Assembly: GCA_963774745.1 (NCBI GenBank)
Contig: CAVZGE010000007.1
Coordinates: 62,001 to 126,000, forward strand
Direction of reading: 5' to 3'
Source: Prado023 sp963774745
GTDB lineage: Bacteria; Actinomycetota; Actinomycetes; S36-B12; CAIYMF01
Length of the DNA stretch: 64,000 bases
Position numbers and translations under genes: made by a program. Every line of letters starts with the position of its first letter. The stretch's first letter is position 1. Shown here in pieces: positions 16,801 to 24,777 of this stretch. Below the pieces are notes generated by a model. That model was not told the DNA's origin. It ran no database searches and worked only from the letters and a program-made list of their open reading frames with translations.

Positions 16801-18957
16801 GGCCACCAGGGCATCGGCGAGCCCGGTGTCCAGGGCCAGCCCTGCCCGCGACGCTGGGCCCTCGATCGCCCGGCGCAGCTCCCCCTCCCCCATCGGGCCG
16901 ACGAACACCGCCCTGCCCGCGAGCGCGTCGGCCAGCACCGCATGGGTGGCGATGCTGCCGGCGTGGTCGGCCCGCACCGCCAGGACCACCGTGATCGGCA
17001 GGGTGGGGCTGGCGGCCAGGTCCGCCACCGTGGAGAGGAAGGCGTCGCGCTCCCCCGGATCGGCGCACACGGTCCAGCACTCCTCGAACTGGTCGACGAC
17101 CAGCAGGATGCGCTCCGCCGCACCTCGGCCCGCCAGCGTGCGGGTGAGCAGGTCCGCGACCCGGTCCGGGCCGGTCGACCCCGCGCCGGCGAGCGCCGCC
17201 TGCGTGAGTTCGCGCATGGGGTGCTCCCCGGGCCGCAGCACCACCCGGACCCAGCCCGGGCTGCCCGGCAGGGCGCCGGCGGCCAGCGAGGCGAGCAGGC
17301 CAGCGCGCAGCAGCGACGACTTCCCCGACCCAGATCCACCGACCAGCAGCAGGGCACGTTCCGCGCCCACCCGGGCGACCAGCTCCGCGGTCAGCCGCTC
17401 CCGACCCGCGAACCAGGCGGCATCTGCCTCCTGGTAGCTGGCCAACCCCCGCCACGGGCAGACCTGCGGGTCCATCGTCGTGTCCGGGCGCAGCGCCGAC
17501 CAGCGCAGCACATCATCGGCCAGGGCCGCGCGCTGCTGCTCGTGCGCGGCCGCGGTTCCCACGCTGGCGGCGGTCCGATCCGCGACCCGGCCAGCCACGA
17601 GCGCCCGGGCCCACTGGACCGACAACTCCCGGGTCCGTGCCACGTTGCCACCGGACTTGGCGTGGATCTCGATGGCGGCCCGCTCGACGTCAACAGTGCT
17701 GCCATCCGGCAGGAGGGCGCCCAGCAACTGCCCCACCTGAGCGGCATCCAGGGGCCGCGTGCGGACCTCGGCATCGCCGGTCACGCCCACGTCGGGCCCC
17801 GCCACGATCAACTGCAGCTCCCCCGGCCGCGGATCGGCCAGCGCCCCGGTGGCACCCCCCCGGGCGTCCACCACTCGCAGCACGGACCCCCGACCCGGTG
17901 CAGGGGACCCGCCGAGGACGACCGCGGCCCGCTGCTTGTGCACGCGCACGGCCAGCTCGCCGGCCAGCCGCCACCGGCCCGACCCGGGCTCGCCGGTCAG
18001 CAGCACCCGCCGCCCGGGCCCGGACGCCGCGGCACGCCACTGCTCCTCCAGGGCGGCCAACTCATCGGTTCGCCCGACCATCGGGGTCACCGGCGGCACC
18101 AGGGACGCAGGTACCTCGGTACGGGCCTGCAACGTGGGATCCTGGGCCAGGACCCGGGCCTGCAGGGTGCGCAGCTCCTCGCCCGGGTCCACGCCCAACT
18201 CGTCGGCCAGCACCCGCCGGGCCCGGTCCAGGGCAGCCAGAGCGGCCGCCTGGTTGTCACTGGCCGCGTGGGCGCGGACCAGCAGCGCCCACCCGCGCTC
18301 CCGCAACGGGTGCGCTGTCGTGTGCGCCTCCAGCTCCGGCACCGCCGCGCCGGGCGCCCCCGCGTCGATCCGCGCCGCCAGCCAGTCCTCGACTGCGGCC
18401 AGCCGCAGCTCGTTCAGGCGCCGGCCCTCAGCCCGGCCGAACACGGTGTCCTCGAACCCGGCATACGCCGGGCCCCGCCACAGCGCCAATGCGGACGCGA
18501 ACGCGCCGGCAGCCTCCGCGTGCTGTCCGTCGGCGGACGCAGTCCGACCCAGCTCGACCAGGCGCACGAACCGGTGCGCGTCGATACATCCGGGGTCGAT
18601 CGGCAACCGGTACCCACGGGCCTCAGTGGCGATCAGCCCCGCCCCGGCACCGCCCTGCTCCAGGGCCGTGCGCACCCGGGCTACGTAGGACTGCAGCGTC
18701 CGCCGGGCCGTGCGCGGCGGATCATGCGGCCACAGCGCGTCGACCAGCTCCTCAGCCGGCACCACCTGGCCAACGCGAGCGAGCAGGTGCGCCAGCACGG
18801 TCCGTTCCTTGACCCCGGAGATCGGGATCTCCCCAGACGGGCCGACGATCACCAACGGCCCCAGCACCCCCGCATCCATCCGCGGACCATAAGCCCAGCT
18901 GCCCCGGTTCCGGAAGACATCCGGGCCACCGCTCCCCTCCGCTGCCTGCCTCGACAT
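13897..18957 (-). CDS. Giant BTAD (AfsR/SARP-like) regulator with AAA/STAND ATPase and WD40 propeller
   Basis: A 1,686-residue multidomain protein. Residues about 30-115 are an OmpR-type winged helix (LGPLVIVGPSGEIP, GVKERTVLAHLLARVGQ), 125-275 the helical BTAD domain, and 300-340 a first, degenerate P-loop (TGEPGSGRWRLAG, lacking the Lys). About 500-930 is an intact nSTAND-type ATPase (VGGSGSGKSSLL, Lys546; LLVVDQFEECW as Walker B). A hydrophobic segment at about 940-960 looks like a membrane helix, and about 1030-1680 holds degenerate WD40-type repeats (FSPDG-like units). Such proteins join DNA binding, nucleotide switching and a propeller scaffold; if the helix spans the membrane, the propeller is outside the cell. 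ATG 18957 was chosen over Met27 because CAGGAGGTGG precedes it. Target genes are unknown. Confidence 0.85.
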   Translation of the reverse strand: MSRQAAEGSGGPDVFRNRGSWAYGPRMDAGVLGPLVIVGPSGEIPISGVKERTVLAHLLARVGQVVPAEELVDALWPHDPPRTARRTLQSYVARVRTALEQGGAGAGLIATEARGYRLPIDPGCIDAHRFVRLVELGRTASADGQHAEAAGAFASALALWRGPAYAGFEDTVFGRAEGRRLNELRLAAVEDWLAARIDAGAPGAAVPELEAHTTAHPLRERGWALLVRAHAASDNQAAALAALDRARRVLADELGVDPGEELRTLQARVLAQDPTLQARTEVPASLVPPVTPMVGRTDELAALEEQWRAAASGPGRRVLLTGEPGSGRWRLAGELAVRVHKQRAAVVLGGSPAPGRGSVLRVVDARGGATGALADPRPGELQLIVAGPDVGVTGDAEVRTRPLDAAQVGQLLGALLPDGSTVDVERAAIEIHAKSGGNVARTRELSVQWARALVAGRVADRTAASVGTAAAHEQQRAALADDVLRWSALRPDTTMDPQVCPWRGLASYQEADAAWFAGRERLTAELVARVGAERALLLVGGSGSGKSSLLRAGLLASLAAGALPGSPGWVRVVLRPGEHPMRELTQAALAGAGSTGPDRVADLLTRTLAGRGAAERILLVVDQFEECWTVCADPGERDAFLSTVADLAASPTLPITVVLAVRADHAGSIATHAVLADALAGRAVFVGPMGEGELRRAIEGPASRAGLALDTGLADALVADTLAEPGGLPLLSAALAELWAQREGARLTLAAYVGSGGVGAAIARMAERVYAELDEPHRRACRVLLRRLAGPGQGDGVVRRRATLAELESLPDPLVRAVVDPLAHARLLTVTDGHVEVAHEALFRAWPRLRDWLAEDATARDVQRRITVAAGEWDREGREPVGLWGGARLASAVEQLAARPEEFTGVEAAFVEASSARLDAERADAQERARVASRQNTRLRRLLAGLGITLAVALLAGALAVRSGTEAAAQRETATAQRLAATAISEDYLAQRMLTAVAGVRTEESPQTVGALLSVLASNPAIVDRIDTPNRLLGAASAPGSDQAVAIANLEAVHVFDTVTGEARVAWSEPDANLVELRVSPDGSYAAFASSSWSGRRPPQLVVLDLAAGEIEWTRPIETEPIVLFSGWDFTDTPGELAVATTEGIDLVRVDGSAPTRTIALEATEPQWLRIARAGPDRMVLFTGETEPARLVDLRTGRVEVLRGVGTSGLVSQDGRWLATQAPNDPAAETGPIHIVELDAPNTDPVQIPFEAELGGAAFPPDGRTVVLGSMDGRVVVADTRTGDVRETLTGGHTGAIMGVVTSPDGATAWTAGRDGDLIAWDLSGDRRLARVRELPLAVTTGQVSADGHAAAVWAANPDGVPAQVGVLDLDTADLVAGPYAQPDEPGEQPNNFAAGITPDGRTLLRGAVAGPEDPARLQVIDVATGTTKHDVELPWWPNGIAATTDGAAALVAGVGGVVRIDLSTGRVEARAELPEVNWYAEVQATVAPSPDGQRVAVARGPQVEILDAGDLSPVQTWRASQYDDVLALQWLDAGQALAFGGRLGRLEIRSFPDGATLVAPRQVFPGFVLDIAANPDGSLLALHGTDGEVVLWDVAAAEPVGEPLVPGPGNAWGWVRFTPDGAALEALYDSRRAYTYPIDTETLVTRACIIAAREPTAAEWVSLHGDQPQEPLCGKRTEATLTATG

Positions 18958-18985
18958 GCAGGCACCACCTCCTGATCAGGACCTC

Positions 18986-19028
18986 GGCTGCCGACGTGGC
19001 CGTCCCCGGCGCGGCCACGTCGGCAGCC
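18986..19028 (-). repeat. 17-bp perfect inverted repeat, first of a pair
   Basis: GGCTGCCGACGTGGCCG (18986-19002) and its exact complement at 19012-19028 flank a nine-base loop, 29 bases upstream of the BTAD gene start. It could be a terminator for the propeller gene ending at 19147, or an operator/leader hairpin for the BTAD gene. There is no T-run. Confidence 0.65.
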
Positions 19029-19052
19029 GCGGTCAGCGCTCGCCCCGTGCCG

Positions 19053-19092
19053 CGGACCCGTGTCGATCCATGTCCGGATCGACACGGGTCCG
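19053..19092 (-). terminator. 17-bp perfect inverted repeat, second of a pair; likely terminator of the propeller gene
   Basis: CGGACCCGTGTCGATCC (19053-19069) pairs exactly with 19076-19092 around a six-base loop, 55 bases after the stop codon of the upstream minus-strand gene. Position and stability suggest a terminator; the pair with 18986-19028 is unusual. Confidence 0.6.
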
Positions 19093-19146
19093 GCGGTACG
19101 GTCCGTGGACTTCTGATCCAGTTCGGAGCCCGCTGGGGACCCTCGG

Positions 19147-20142
19147 CTACTTGGTGCGCGAGCTCACGGGCTGCCAGGCTGGGACGGCTTGGCGCAGGCC
19201 GGGTGTCTCGACCACGATCCTGCGATCTGAGCCGTCAGTGCGCATAACCTGGACGTAGCGCTCACCGTCAGGCACGGGGCCGCCGAGGCCCGTGAACGCG
19301 ATCCACCGACCGTCGGGGCTGAACGCGGTGCCGAACTCGGTGGCGTCGGGGGTGTTGGTCAGGTTCCGCTGGTCGGTGCCGTCGGCGTTCATGATCCAGA
19401 TGTCCCCGTCGCCACCGGCCGCGTACGCGATCCGGGTGCCATCAGGACTCCAGTCCGGCGTCTGGCCCTTGATCGTGTCGTCGAACGTCAACTGACGCTG
19501 CGTGCCCGTTGCCAGGTCAACCAGCCAGAGCTGGCCCTCGACCGGGTACGGGAACCCCTCCTCGTCGAGCTCCAGGCGCTCACGAACGTACAACACGCTC
19601 CGGCCATCAGGTGAGTACGCGGGGTTCTCGTGGGCGTACCCGTCCTCCACCAGCAGTGGCTTCACCTTGCCCGAGCGCGCGTGGACCACGTACAGGTTGC
19701 TGGGAGACTCCGGGGTGGGCGCCCAGGAGAAGACGATCCGATTGCCCTGGGGGTTCCAGTCCGGGAAGATCGCCCAGCCCCCGAGGTCGGTCAGCTGGCG
19801 GTCGTTGCCACCCCCGACGTCGGAGGTCCAGATCTCGAAGCCGTCCCCGGAGTCGCGGCAGGAGGCGACTCGGCGCCCGTCAGCGGACACCGCGGGGCAG
19901 ATGTCGACCACGTCCGGAGTGTCGGTGAGCTGCGTCAGCCGAGATCCGTCGGGGTCGGCCGACCAGAGATCCGCCTGGCCCCCGCCGAATGCCCCGAAGA
20001 CGATCACCCCCGGGCTTCCCGGGTAGGTAGCGTGCGCGGCCGGGGCTGCAGCCAGGCCCACGGCAACGGTGACGCAGGCGAGCAGCAAGCGGCTGGGCCG
20101 GCGTCGCGACCTGGATGTGGAACGTGCTGTGGATGCGTTCAA
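19147..20142 (-). CDS. Secreted TolB-like beta-propeller protein
   Basis: A 331-residue protein with a signal peptide (basic start, then LLLACVTVAVGLAAAPAAHA) and five or more TolB/PD40-type repeats, such as YSPDGRSVLYVRER, WSPDGTRIAYAAGG and FSPDGRWIAFTG, each followed by IWIMNADGTD-like segments. It should fold into an extracellular or cell-wall propeller that binds other proteins or glycans. No catalytic motif is seen. The start codon is TTG at 20142, chosen because CCGAGGAGGGATCCC lies directly upstream and the signal sequence begins there. It precedes the BTAD regulator on the same strand but is separated by two strong inverted repeats. Confidence 0.78.
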   Translation of the reverse strand: MNASTARSTSRSRRRPSRLLLACVTVAVGLAAAPAAHATYPGSPGVIVFGAFGGGQADLWSADPDGSRLTQLTDTPDVVDICPAVSADGRRVASCRDSGDGFEIWTSDVGGGNDRQLTDLGGWAIFPDWNPQGNRIVFSWAPTPESPSNLYVVHARSGKVKPLLVEDGYAHENPAYSPDGRSVLYVRERLELDEEGFPYPVEGQLWLVDLATGTQRQLTFDDTIKGQTPDWSPDGTRIAYAAGGDGDIWIMNADGTDQRNLTNTPDATEFGTAFSPDGRWIAFTGLGGPVPDGERYVQVMRTDGSDRRIVVETPGLRQAVPAWQPVSSRTK

Positions 20143-20359
20143 GGGATCCCTCCTCGGATCAGCCCCAGGGGTGGGGTGCGACCAACCTGCCGACCGGGTG
20201 TTGCGGTTGGGCTGCGTTCCTGTTGACGGGAACTCTCCGCCCGGCGTTTGCCCTGAGACCGCGCTGCAGCCACCACCGGCGCCGCCCCCTCATCGCGACG
20301 CGCCCGCTCCCCTCCCCTGAACTCACTACCGCGCCCGGCACCTCACCGAGGTGCGTGGA

Positions 20360-20746
20360 TCAACTGGCGATCACCACGAAGACCGCGATGGCGAGCCCGA
20401 CGATCAGGTTCTGCCACAGGGCCACGGTCGCAGCCGGCCCTGCGCCGCCCCTTCGGGCGCGCACGGCCAGCCATGCGCCAAGCCAGTTGGGGAGCGCAAC
20501 CACCACGGCGTAGGCCATGGTGAGGGCCCAGCCGAGCGACCCTTGGCTCGTCCACTCGACGCTCTCACTGACGCCGAGGATGCCCATGACCCCGTACGCG
20601 AGAACGAACATCACCACGATCCAGGGCACGTACAGCAACTGCACCCAATACGCGGCGGCGGTCATCGAGCGGCCCGGGTTCGTCGGTGGTTGGGGAGCGA
20701 CCGGAGTGGGTTGCTGAGAGTTCTGGGGGACTGTCGGGCTGGACAT
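20360..20746 (-). CDS. Small membrane protein of unknown function
   Basis: A 128-residue protein with a Pro/Gln-rich cytoplasmic N-terminus (about 25 residues) and three predicted membrane helices: around YWVQLLYVPWIVVMFVLAYG, LGWALTMAYAVVVALPNWLG and LWQNLIVGLAIAVFVVIAS. The layout resembles other small actinobacterial integral membrane proteins without assigned function. ATG 20746 is six bases after GGAGGTG; ATG 20752 and GTG 20761 are in frame but placed too close to or over the ribosome site. It is a single gene between the propeller and SDR genes. Confidence 0.65.
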   Translation of the reverse strand: MSSPTVPQNSQQPTPVAPQPPTNPGRSMTAAAYWVQLLYVPWIVVMFVLAYGVMGILGVSESVEWTSQGSLGWALTMAYAVVVALPNWLGAWLAVRARRGGAGPAATVALWQNLIVGLAIAVFVVIAS

Positions 20747-20898
20747 CGCCATCACCTCCACCTTGCAGTTGTCACGCTACGCGCTCGCACCACACCCGAC
20801 CAGAGGCTTCCGCCCGTGGTGGGCCGGACTGCTGGGTGCCGGTTCCCGCGGCCCCCGGGGCCGGCACTGTCCGGGTGCCAGTGCCCGCGGCCGGCTGC

Positions 20899-21774
20899 CT
20901 ATGCCGACTGCCGTGCCTCTCCTGCGGGCGCGCGTTGTCCGACCGTCTTGCGCCCGGCGCGGGTCATCGCAAGCACCTTGCTCTCGACCAGGCCGGGAAC
21001 CAGGCGGAACAGCAGCCAGGTGCGGTGCATCTCGCTGGGAATCACCATGACGGCCTTGTTTCGGTCAAGGCCGCGGAGGGTGTCCTCGGCCAGGCGGTCG
21101 GCCGGGTAGATCCGCACTCCAGCTTTGGCAAGGGCGTCGCGGATGGGCGGCGATGTGGCGACCGAGGGAGGGATGGGCAGGTCCTCGGGCCACGCCCCGT
21201 CCAGCAGCGGGGTGTCGATCCACCCCGGGCACAGCACGCTGACCCGGATCCCGTGGTCAGCACCCGCGGTGCGCAGGCCACGGCTGAGCCCGACCACCCC
21301 GAACTTGGTGGCCGCGTAGGGGGCCATCACCCCCAAGCTGGGGATCAGACCTGCCGAGGACGCGACGTTGAGGATCTGGCCGTGACCCTGCCGCAACATC
21401 AGCGGGTAGGCGGCGTGGCAGCCGTGGATCACCCCGCGCAGGTTCACGTCGATGATCCGATCCCAGTGCACCAGTTCCAGTTCCTCGGGCTCCCCAACGA
21501 TCGCGATGCCTGCGTTGTTGACCATCAGGTCGAGGCGACCGTGTTCGGCGTGCGTGGACTCGACCAGCCTGGTGACCGCGTCGGCGTCGCGGACGTCGAC
21601 ATGCACACCGATGGCCGATCCGGGGCCCCGTCGGGTGAGTCGGTCGGCGTGCTCCTTGGCGGCGACGTCCTGGATGTCGGCCAGCACCACGTGCCAGCCC
21701 CGTTGCACCAATGCGGTCCCGAGGGCCAGCCCGATGCCGGACGCGCCCCCGGTGACGATGGCGACCTGCTTCAT
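20899..21774 (-). CDS. Short-chain dehydrogenase/reductase (classical SDR)
   Basis: A 291-residue NAD(P)-dependent oxidoreductase. The Rossmann dinucleotide motif TGGASGIG spans residues 8-15, the structural NNAG motif is in MVNNAGIAIV, the catalytic Ser in NVASSAG and the Tyr-x3-Lys in PYAATKFG. The C-terminal extension after CPGWIDTPLLDG is longer than the minimal SDR and ends in a basic tail, as in SDRs acting on lipids or other hydrophobic alcohols. The substrate cannot be predicted. ATG 21774 follows GAGGAGGTGGGACCC; the frame is open further upstream but without coding character. It is divergent from the old yellow enzyme gene at 22042, with 267 bases of shared upstream DNA. Confidence 0.88.
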   Translation of the reverse strand: MKQVAIVTGGASGIGLALGTALVQRGWHVVLADIQDVAAKEHADRLTRRGPGSAIGVHVDVRDADAVTRLVESTHAEHGRLDLMVNNAGIAIVGEPEELELVHWDRIIDVNLRGVIHGCHAAYPLMLRQGHGQILNVASSAGLIPSLGVMAPYAATKFGVVGLSRGLRTAGADHGIRVSVLCPGWIDTPLLDGAWPEDLPIPPSVATSPPIRDALAKAGVRIYPADRLAEDTLRGLDRNKAVMVIPSEMHRTWLLFRLVPGLVESKVLAMTRAGRKTVGQRAPAGEARQSA

Positions 21775-22041
21775 GGGTCCCACCTCCTCAGCGACCGCTG
21801 GTACCGCGGGACCGGACGATCTCGGGTCGCGGCCTGATTTCAGGCTACGGGCCAGGACCACGGTGCGGACAGGGCCAATGGGCACCTTGCCGGCTAGCGC
21901 CCCGCCCATGCCGTTGCTCGGTTCCAGGGGTACTGGGTGACGTTGGGCTCTGGGGTTCGCCCCGCCGACACGCTAGACAGGGATGGGGGATCGGTACCCG
22001 CGGCTCGCGGTCTCGACTGACCCCCATGGAGGTGAGCAGCC

Positions 22042-23304
22042 ATGACCAGGACCAGCCACGGCACCGGGACCACTGTGTTGGCCCAACCACTGGCGTTGCC
22101 GTGCGGGCTGGTCCTGCCGAACCGGATCATGAAGGCCGCCATGGGTGAAGGCCTGGCCGATGCCACCACCTCCAACGTGACGCCCGCCCTGATCCGACTG
22201 TACGAGCGGTGGGCAGACGGCGGCGCCGGAACCCTCATCACGGGCGTGATCAACATCCAACGCGGCGCCGGTGACGCCTCCCTGGTCACCCTGGATGCGA
22301 AGACCGACACCGACGCGTTGGCCGGATGGGCGTCGGCGGTCCACCAGCGCGACGTGCGACTCATCGGCCAACTGGTCCACCAAGGCCGCCAGACCACAGT
22401 CCTGGTCGCCCGGCATCCGCTCGCCCCCAGCGCCCTGCCCTCAGTCCGGGGCAGCCGGATCTTCGGCTCCTCCCGCGCCCTGACCGGCGCGCAGATCACC
22501 AGCCTGATCGACCGGTTCGCGACCGCGGCCGTGATGCTGGAGCAGGCCGGGTTCGACGGCGTCGAGATCCACGCCGCCCACGGCTACCTGATCGGGCAGT
22601 TCCTGTCCCCGGCCACCAACCTGCGCACCGACCAGTGGGGCGGGAGTCTGGAGAACCGGTCCCGCTTCCTGCTCGAGATCGTGCGCCGGATCCGATCCCA
22701 GGTCCGCCCGGGATTCGCGGTCCTGGTGAAGATCAACGCCAGCGACTTCCAGCCCGGCGGCTTCGACATCGAGGACTCCGCACACGTGGTCGGGATGCTC
22801 GACTCCGAAGGGGTGGATCTGGTGGAGATCTCCGGGGGCACGTACGAATCGGCCTCCGGCGCGTTCGGAGTCCGCCCCGACGAGCCCGGGACATCGAAGG
22901 ACGCCTACTTCGCGGGGTTCGCGCCCCGGCTCCGCGAGATGACCAGCATCCCATTGGCGGTCACCGGAGGGCTGCGATCCCGAGCGGTCATGGAGGCCCT
23001 GATCCAGGACGGGGTCGTCGATGTGATCGGTCTGGCGCGACCCCTGGTCGAGCGACCCGACGCCCCCCACGAGCTCCTCGACGAAGCCATCGACAGGCTC
23101 GAACTCACAGGTCCCCCACCCTCAGCGGCCGGAGCGAGCGAGCTGCTCTGGTACATCGCCCAGTTCCAGCGCCTCGCCAACGGCCAGGACTTCGACCCCG
23201 ACTACTCGACCCGCAGCCTCCAACAGCACATGCTCGTCACCTTCGCCCAGCAGGCACTCACCAACGGGCGCCACACCATCGGCCACCTGCTCCGGCGAAC
23301 CTGA
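22042..23304 (+). CDS. Old yellow enzyme family NADH:flavin oxidoreductase
   Basis: A 420-residue FMN-dependent TIM-barrel enzyme. It shows the family signatures LVLPNRIMKAAMGEG at the N-terminus, GQLVHQGRQ, VEIHAAHGYLIGQFLSP, and DQWGGSLENRSRFLLEIV, followed by the phosphate-binding LAVTGGLRSR. These enzymes reduce the activated double bonds of enones, nitro compounds or 2,4-dienoyl derivatives. The sequence has the longer actinobacterial form without a fused FAD/iron-sulphur domain, so it is nearer to xenobiotic or enoate reductases than to 2,4-dienoyl-CoA reductase. ATG 22042 follows CATGGAGGTGAGCAGC. The divergent SDR and the following metallo-beta-lactamase-fold gene may take part in the same detoxification pathway; this is inference. 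Confidence 0.88.
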   Translation: MTRTSHGTGTTVLAQPLALPCGLVLPNRIMKAAMGEGLADATTSNVTPALIRLYERWADGGAGTLITGVINIQRGAGDASLVTLDAKTDTDALAGWASAVHQRDVRLIGQLVHQGRQTTVLVARHPLAPSALPSVRGSRIFGSSRALTGAQITSLIDRFATAAVMLEQAGFDGVEIHAAHGYLIGQFLSPATNLRTDQWGGSLENRSRFLLEIVRRIRSQVRPGFAVLVKINASDFQPGGFDIEDSAHVVGMLDSEGVDLVEISGGTYESASGAFGVRPDEPGTSKDAYFAGFAPRLREMTSIPLAVTGGLRSRAVMEALIQDGVVDVIGLARPLVERPDAPHELLDEAIDRLELTGPPPSAAGASELLWYIAQFQRLANGQDFDPDYSTRSLQQHMLVTFAQQALTNGRHTIGHLLRRT

Positions 23305-23325
23305 ACGGCGCGGAGCCCCACCCCG

Positions 23326-23363
23326 GGGGATAGCCCAACCGCTCACCCCATGGCCGTTCCCGC
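23326..23363 (+). repeat. Intergenic element, copy 2 (partial)
   Basis: Contains GGGATAGCCCAACC and CCGTTCCCGCC in the order seen at 5226-5285 and 24324-24371, but lacks the GGTGGTGGAC block. It lies between the ends of two convergent genes. Confidence 0.3.
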
Positions 23364-23410
23364 CGCTCTCCCTGTCCTGGCCCCCGAGTGCCGCCGGCAG
23401 GATCGGTGCC

Positions 23411-24175
23411 CTACCCGGTCCCCTTGCCGCGCGAGATCGCCGCCCGGGCGGACTCGACGGCTTGCGCTGGCGTGCCGCGGAACGCTGGGCCGTGCCCGGG
23501 GACCACCACATCGGCTGCCAGATCGGCGATCCGGTCCAGCGACGCCCGTGCCTCGGCGTTGTCGTGGTTGAAGAACACCGGGAGCAGGGTCGGTCCGGTG
23601 GGGTGAGCCAGCGCGTGGTCGGTCATCAACGCGTCACCGGCCAGCAGGACGCCGCGCTCGGGCAGGTGCAACGCGCAGTGCCCAGACGTGTGCCCAGGGG
23701 TGTGCACCGGGACCGGCCGCCCGGGGAGGTCAAGCGGGCCGGGCCCGAAGGTCTTCACGTCGCCGAGCCGCTCGACCTTGGTGACCTTGAGCCCCATCGC
23801 GTCCTTGACCCACACCAAGACGTCCGGACGCCAGGCCATCTTCAGAAGCGCGCCGATCGAGACCTGCTCGATTCGCGTGCCCAGAGCGTTCGGCACCTCA
23901 AGCTCGTGCGCCAGCACCGGCTTGCCCACGACCGTCCGGAAGTACTCGGCACTGCCCAGATGATCGGGATGCGCGTGGGTGAGGACCACTGCCGCGACAT
24001 CGGCTGGTGAGCGCCCGATCCGCGACAAGGAGGTGACGACACGCTCTCGATCCCGCGGAAACCCGGTGTCCACCAGGGTCACCTCGTCGCCGTCGACCAC
24101 CAGCACCCAACAGACATGCTTCGCCCGGACCTGGAAAACCCCGTCCGCGACTTCCAACACGTCGACGTCCACCAT
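23411..24175 (-). CDS. Metallo-beta-lactamase-fold hydrolase
   Basis: A 254-residue MBL-fold enzyme. The zinc motif THAHPDHLG provides His67, His69, Asp71 and His72; further ligands are in HTPGHTSGH, AGDALM and VPGHGPAF. The overall pattern is that of glyoxalase-II-like or quorum-quenching-type hydrolases rather than true beta-lactamases; the substrate is unknown. ATG 24175 is preceded by CCAGGAGGGGTC; the frame continues open upstream but without coding signs. The gene is convergent with the old yellow enzyme gene, with about 106 bases between their stop codons. Confidence 0.86.
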   Translation of the reverse strand: MVDVDVLEVADGVFQVRAKHVCWVLVVDGDEVTLVDTGFPRDRERVVTSLSRIGRSPADVAAVVLTHAHPDHLGSAEYFRTVVGKPVLAHELEVPNALGTRIEQVSIGALLKMAWRPDVLVWVKDAMGLKVTKVERLGDVKTFGPGPLDLPGRPVPVHTPGHTSGHCALHLPERGVLLAGDALMTDHALAHPTGPTLLPVFFNHDNAEARASLDRIADLAADVVVPGHGPAFRGTPAQAVESARAAISRGKGTG

Positions 24176-24323
24176 GACCCCTCCTGGAAGCGTAGGCCCT
24201 TCGCTTCGAGGATGGCACCGCACAACCTCGGACGTCAGAGGCCGAAGGTCCACCCGTCCTTCACGTCCGCGATTGGCGTGAACCCGCAGAGCTACCCCCT
24301 GGGCTGGCCCCGAGTCCCTTCCC

Positions 24324-24371
24324 GGGGATCGCCCACCCAACCGGCGTTCCCGCCCCGCCAAGGTGGTGGAC
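24324..24371 (+). repeat. Intergenic element, copy 3
   Basis: GGGATCGCCCACCC, then GGCGTTCCCGCC, then GGTGGTGGACGCC, in the same order and orientation as at 5226-5285. Confidence 0.35.
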
Positions 24372-24525
24372 GCCCTACCGTGCCGACGGCGATGCCGAGT
24401 TCGGCGCGGGGCATTCCCAGGGCGGCGCGGCCGGTGCCTGGGAACACGCCGACCTGCCCGGTGGGAATCACGCAGGCAACCGGATCGGGCACCAGGTAGT
24501 GCCGGGAGCGTGCCATCGGCCCAGC

Positions 24526-24684
24526 CCATTTGAGGTGCTCGCGTACTGCACGGCCCTGGAAGTGCCCACTGCCTGGCTGGTGTGCGGGCCGGCGGGGCGA
24601 ACCCTTCGACGGCGGATCGTCAGCACGGGGATCCTCCGTCGACGCGGCCGCATGTGGGATCCATCACACCCCGTTAGCCGATAG
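24526..24684 (+). pseudogene. Possible remnant of an McrC-like restriction component
   Basis: One plus-strand frame reads PFEVLAYCTALEVPTAWLVC followed by a basic stretch and TAG-free sequence to 24684. It resembles the segment around the nuclease core of McrC-type proteins (pattern YQ-LAYATAL-LP-G-LVY). Nothing upstream or downstream continues it, so only a fragment would remain. The match rests on about 25 residues and is tentative. Confidence 0.25.
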
Positions 24685-24777
24685 TCGGTCAGGGGTATGA
24701 CATTGCTCTGACCTCGAGTGCACGGCCCGCGGAGACGTTTGGGCCGACGAGGGACGTGCACACCAAGGAAGGTTCTC

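Larger units (their letters stand above)
24176..24777. other. Spacer upstream of the coiled-coil operon; holds a gene remnant and an intergenic element
   Basis: About 600 bases without an intact gene. It contains intergenic element copy 3 at 24324-24371 and a fragment of coding-like sequence on the plus strand near 24526-24660. No clear promoter hexamers were found for the operon starting at 24778, though transcription must begin in or before this stretch. Confidence 0.4.
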
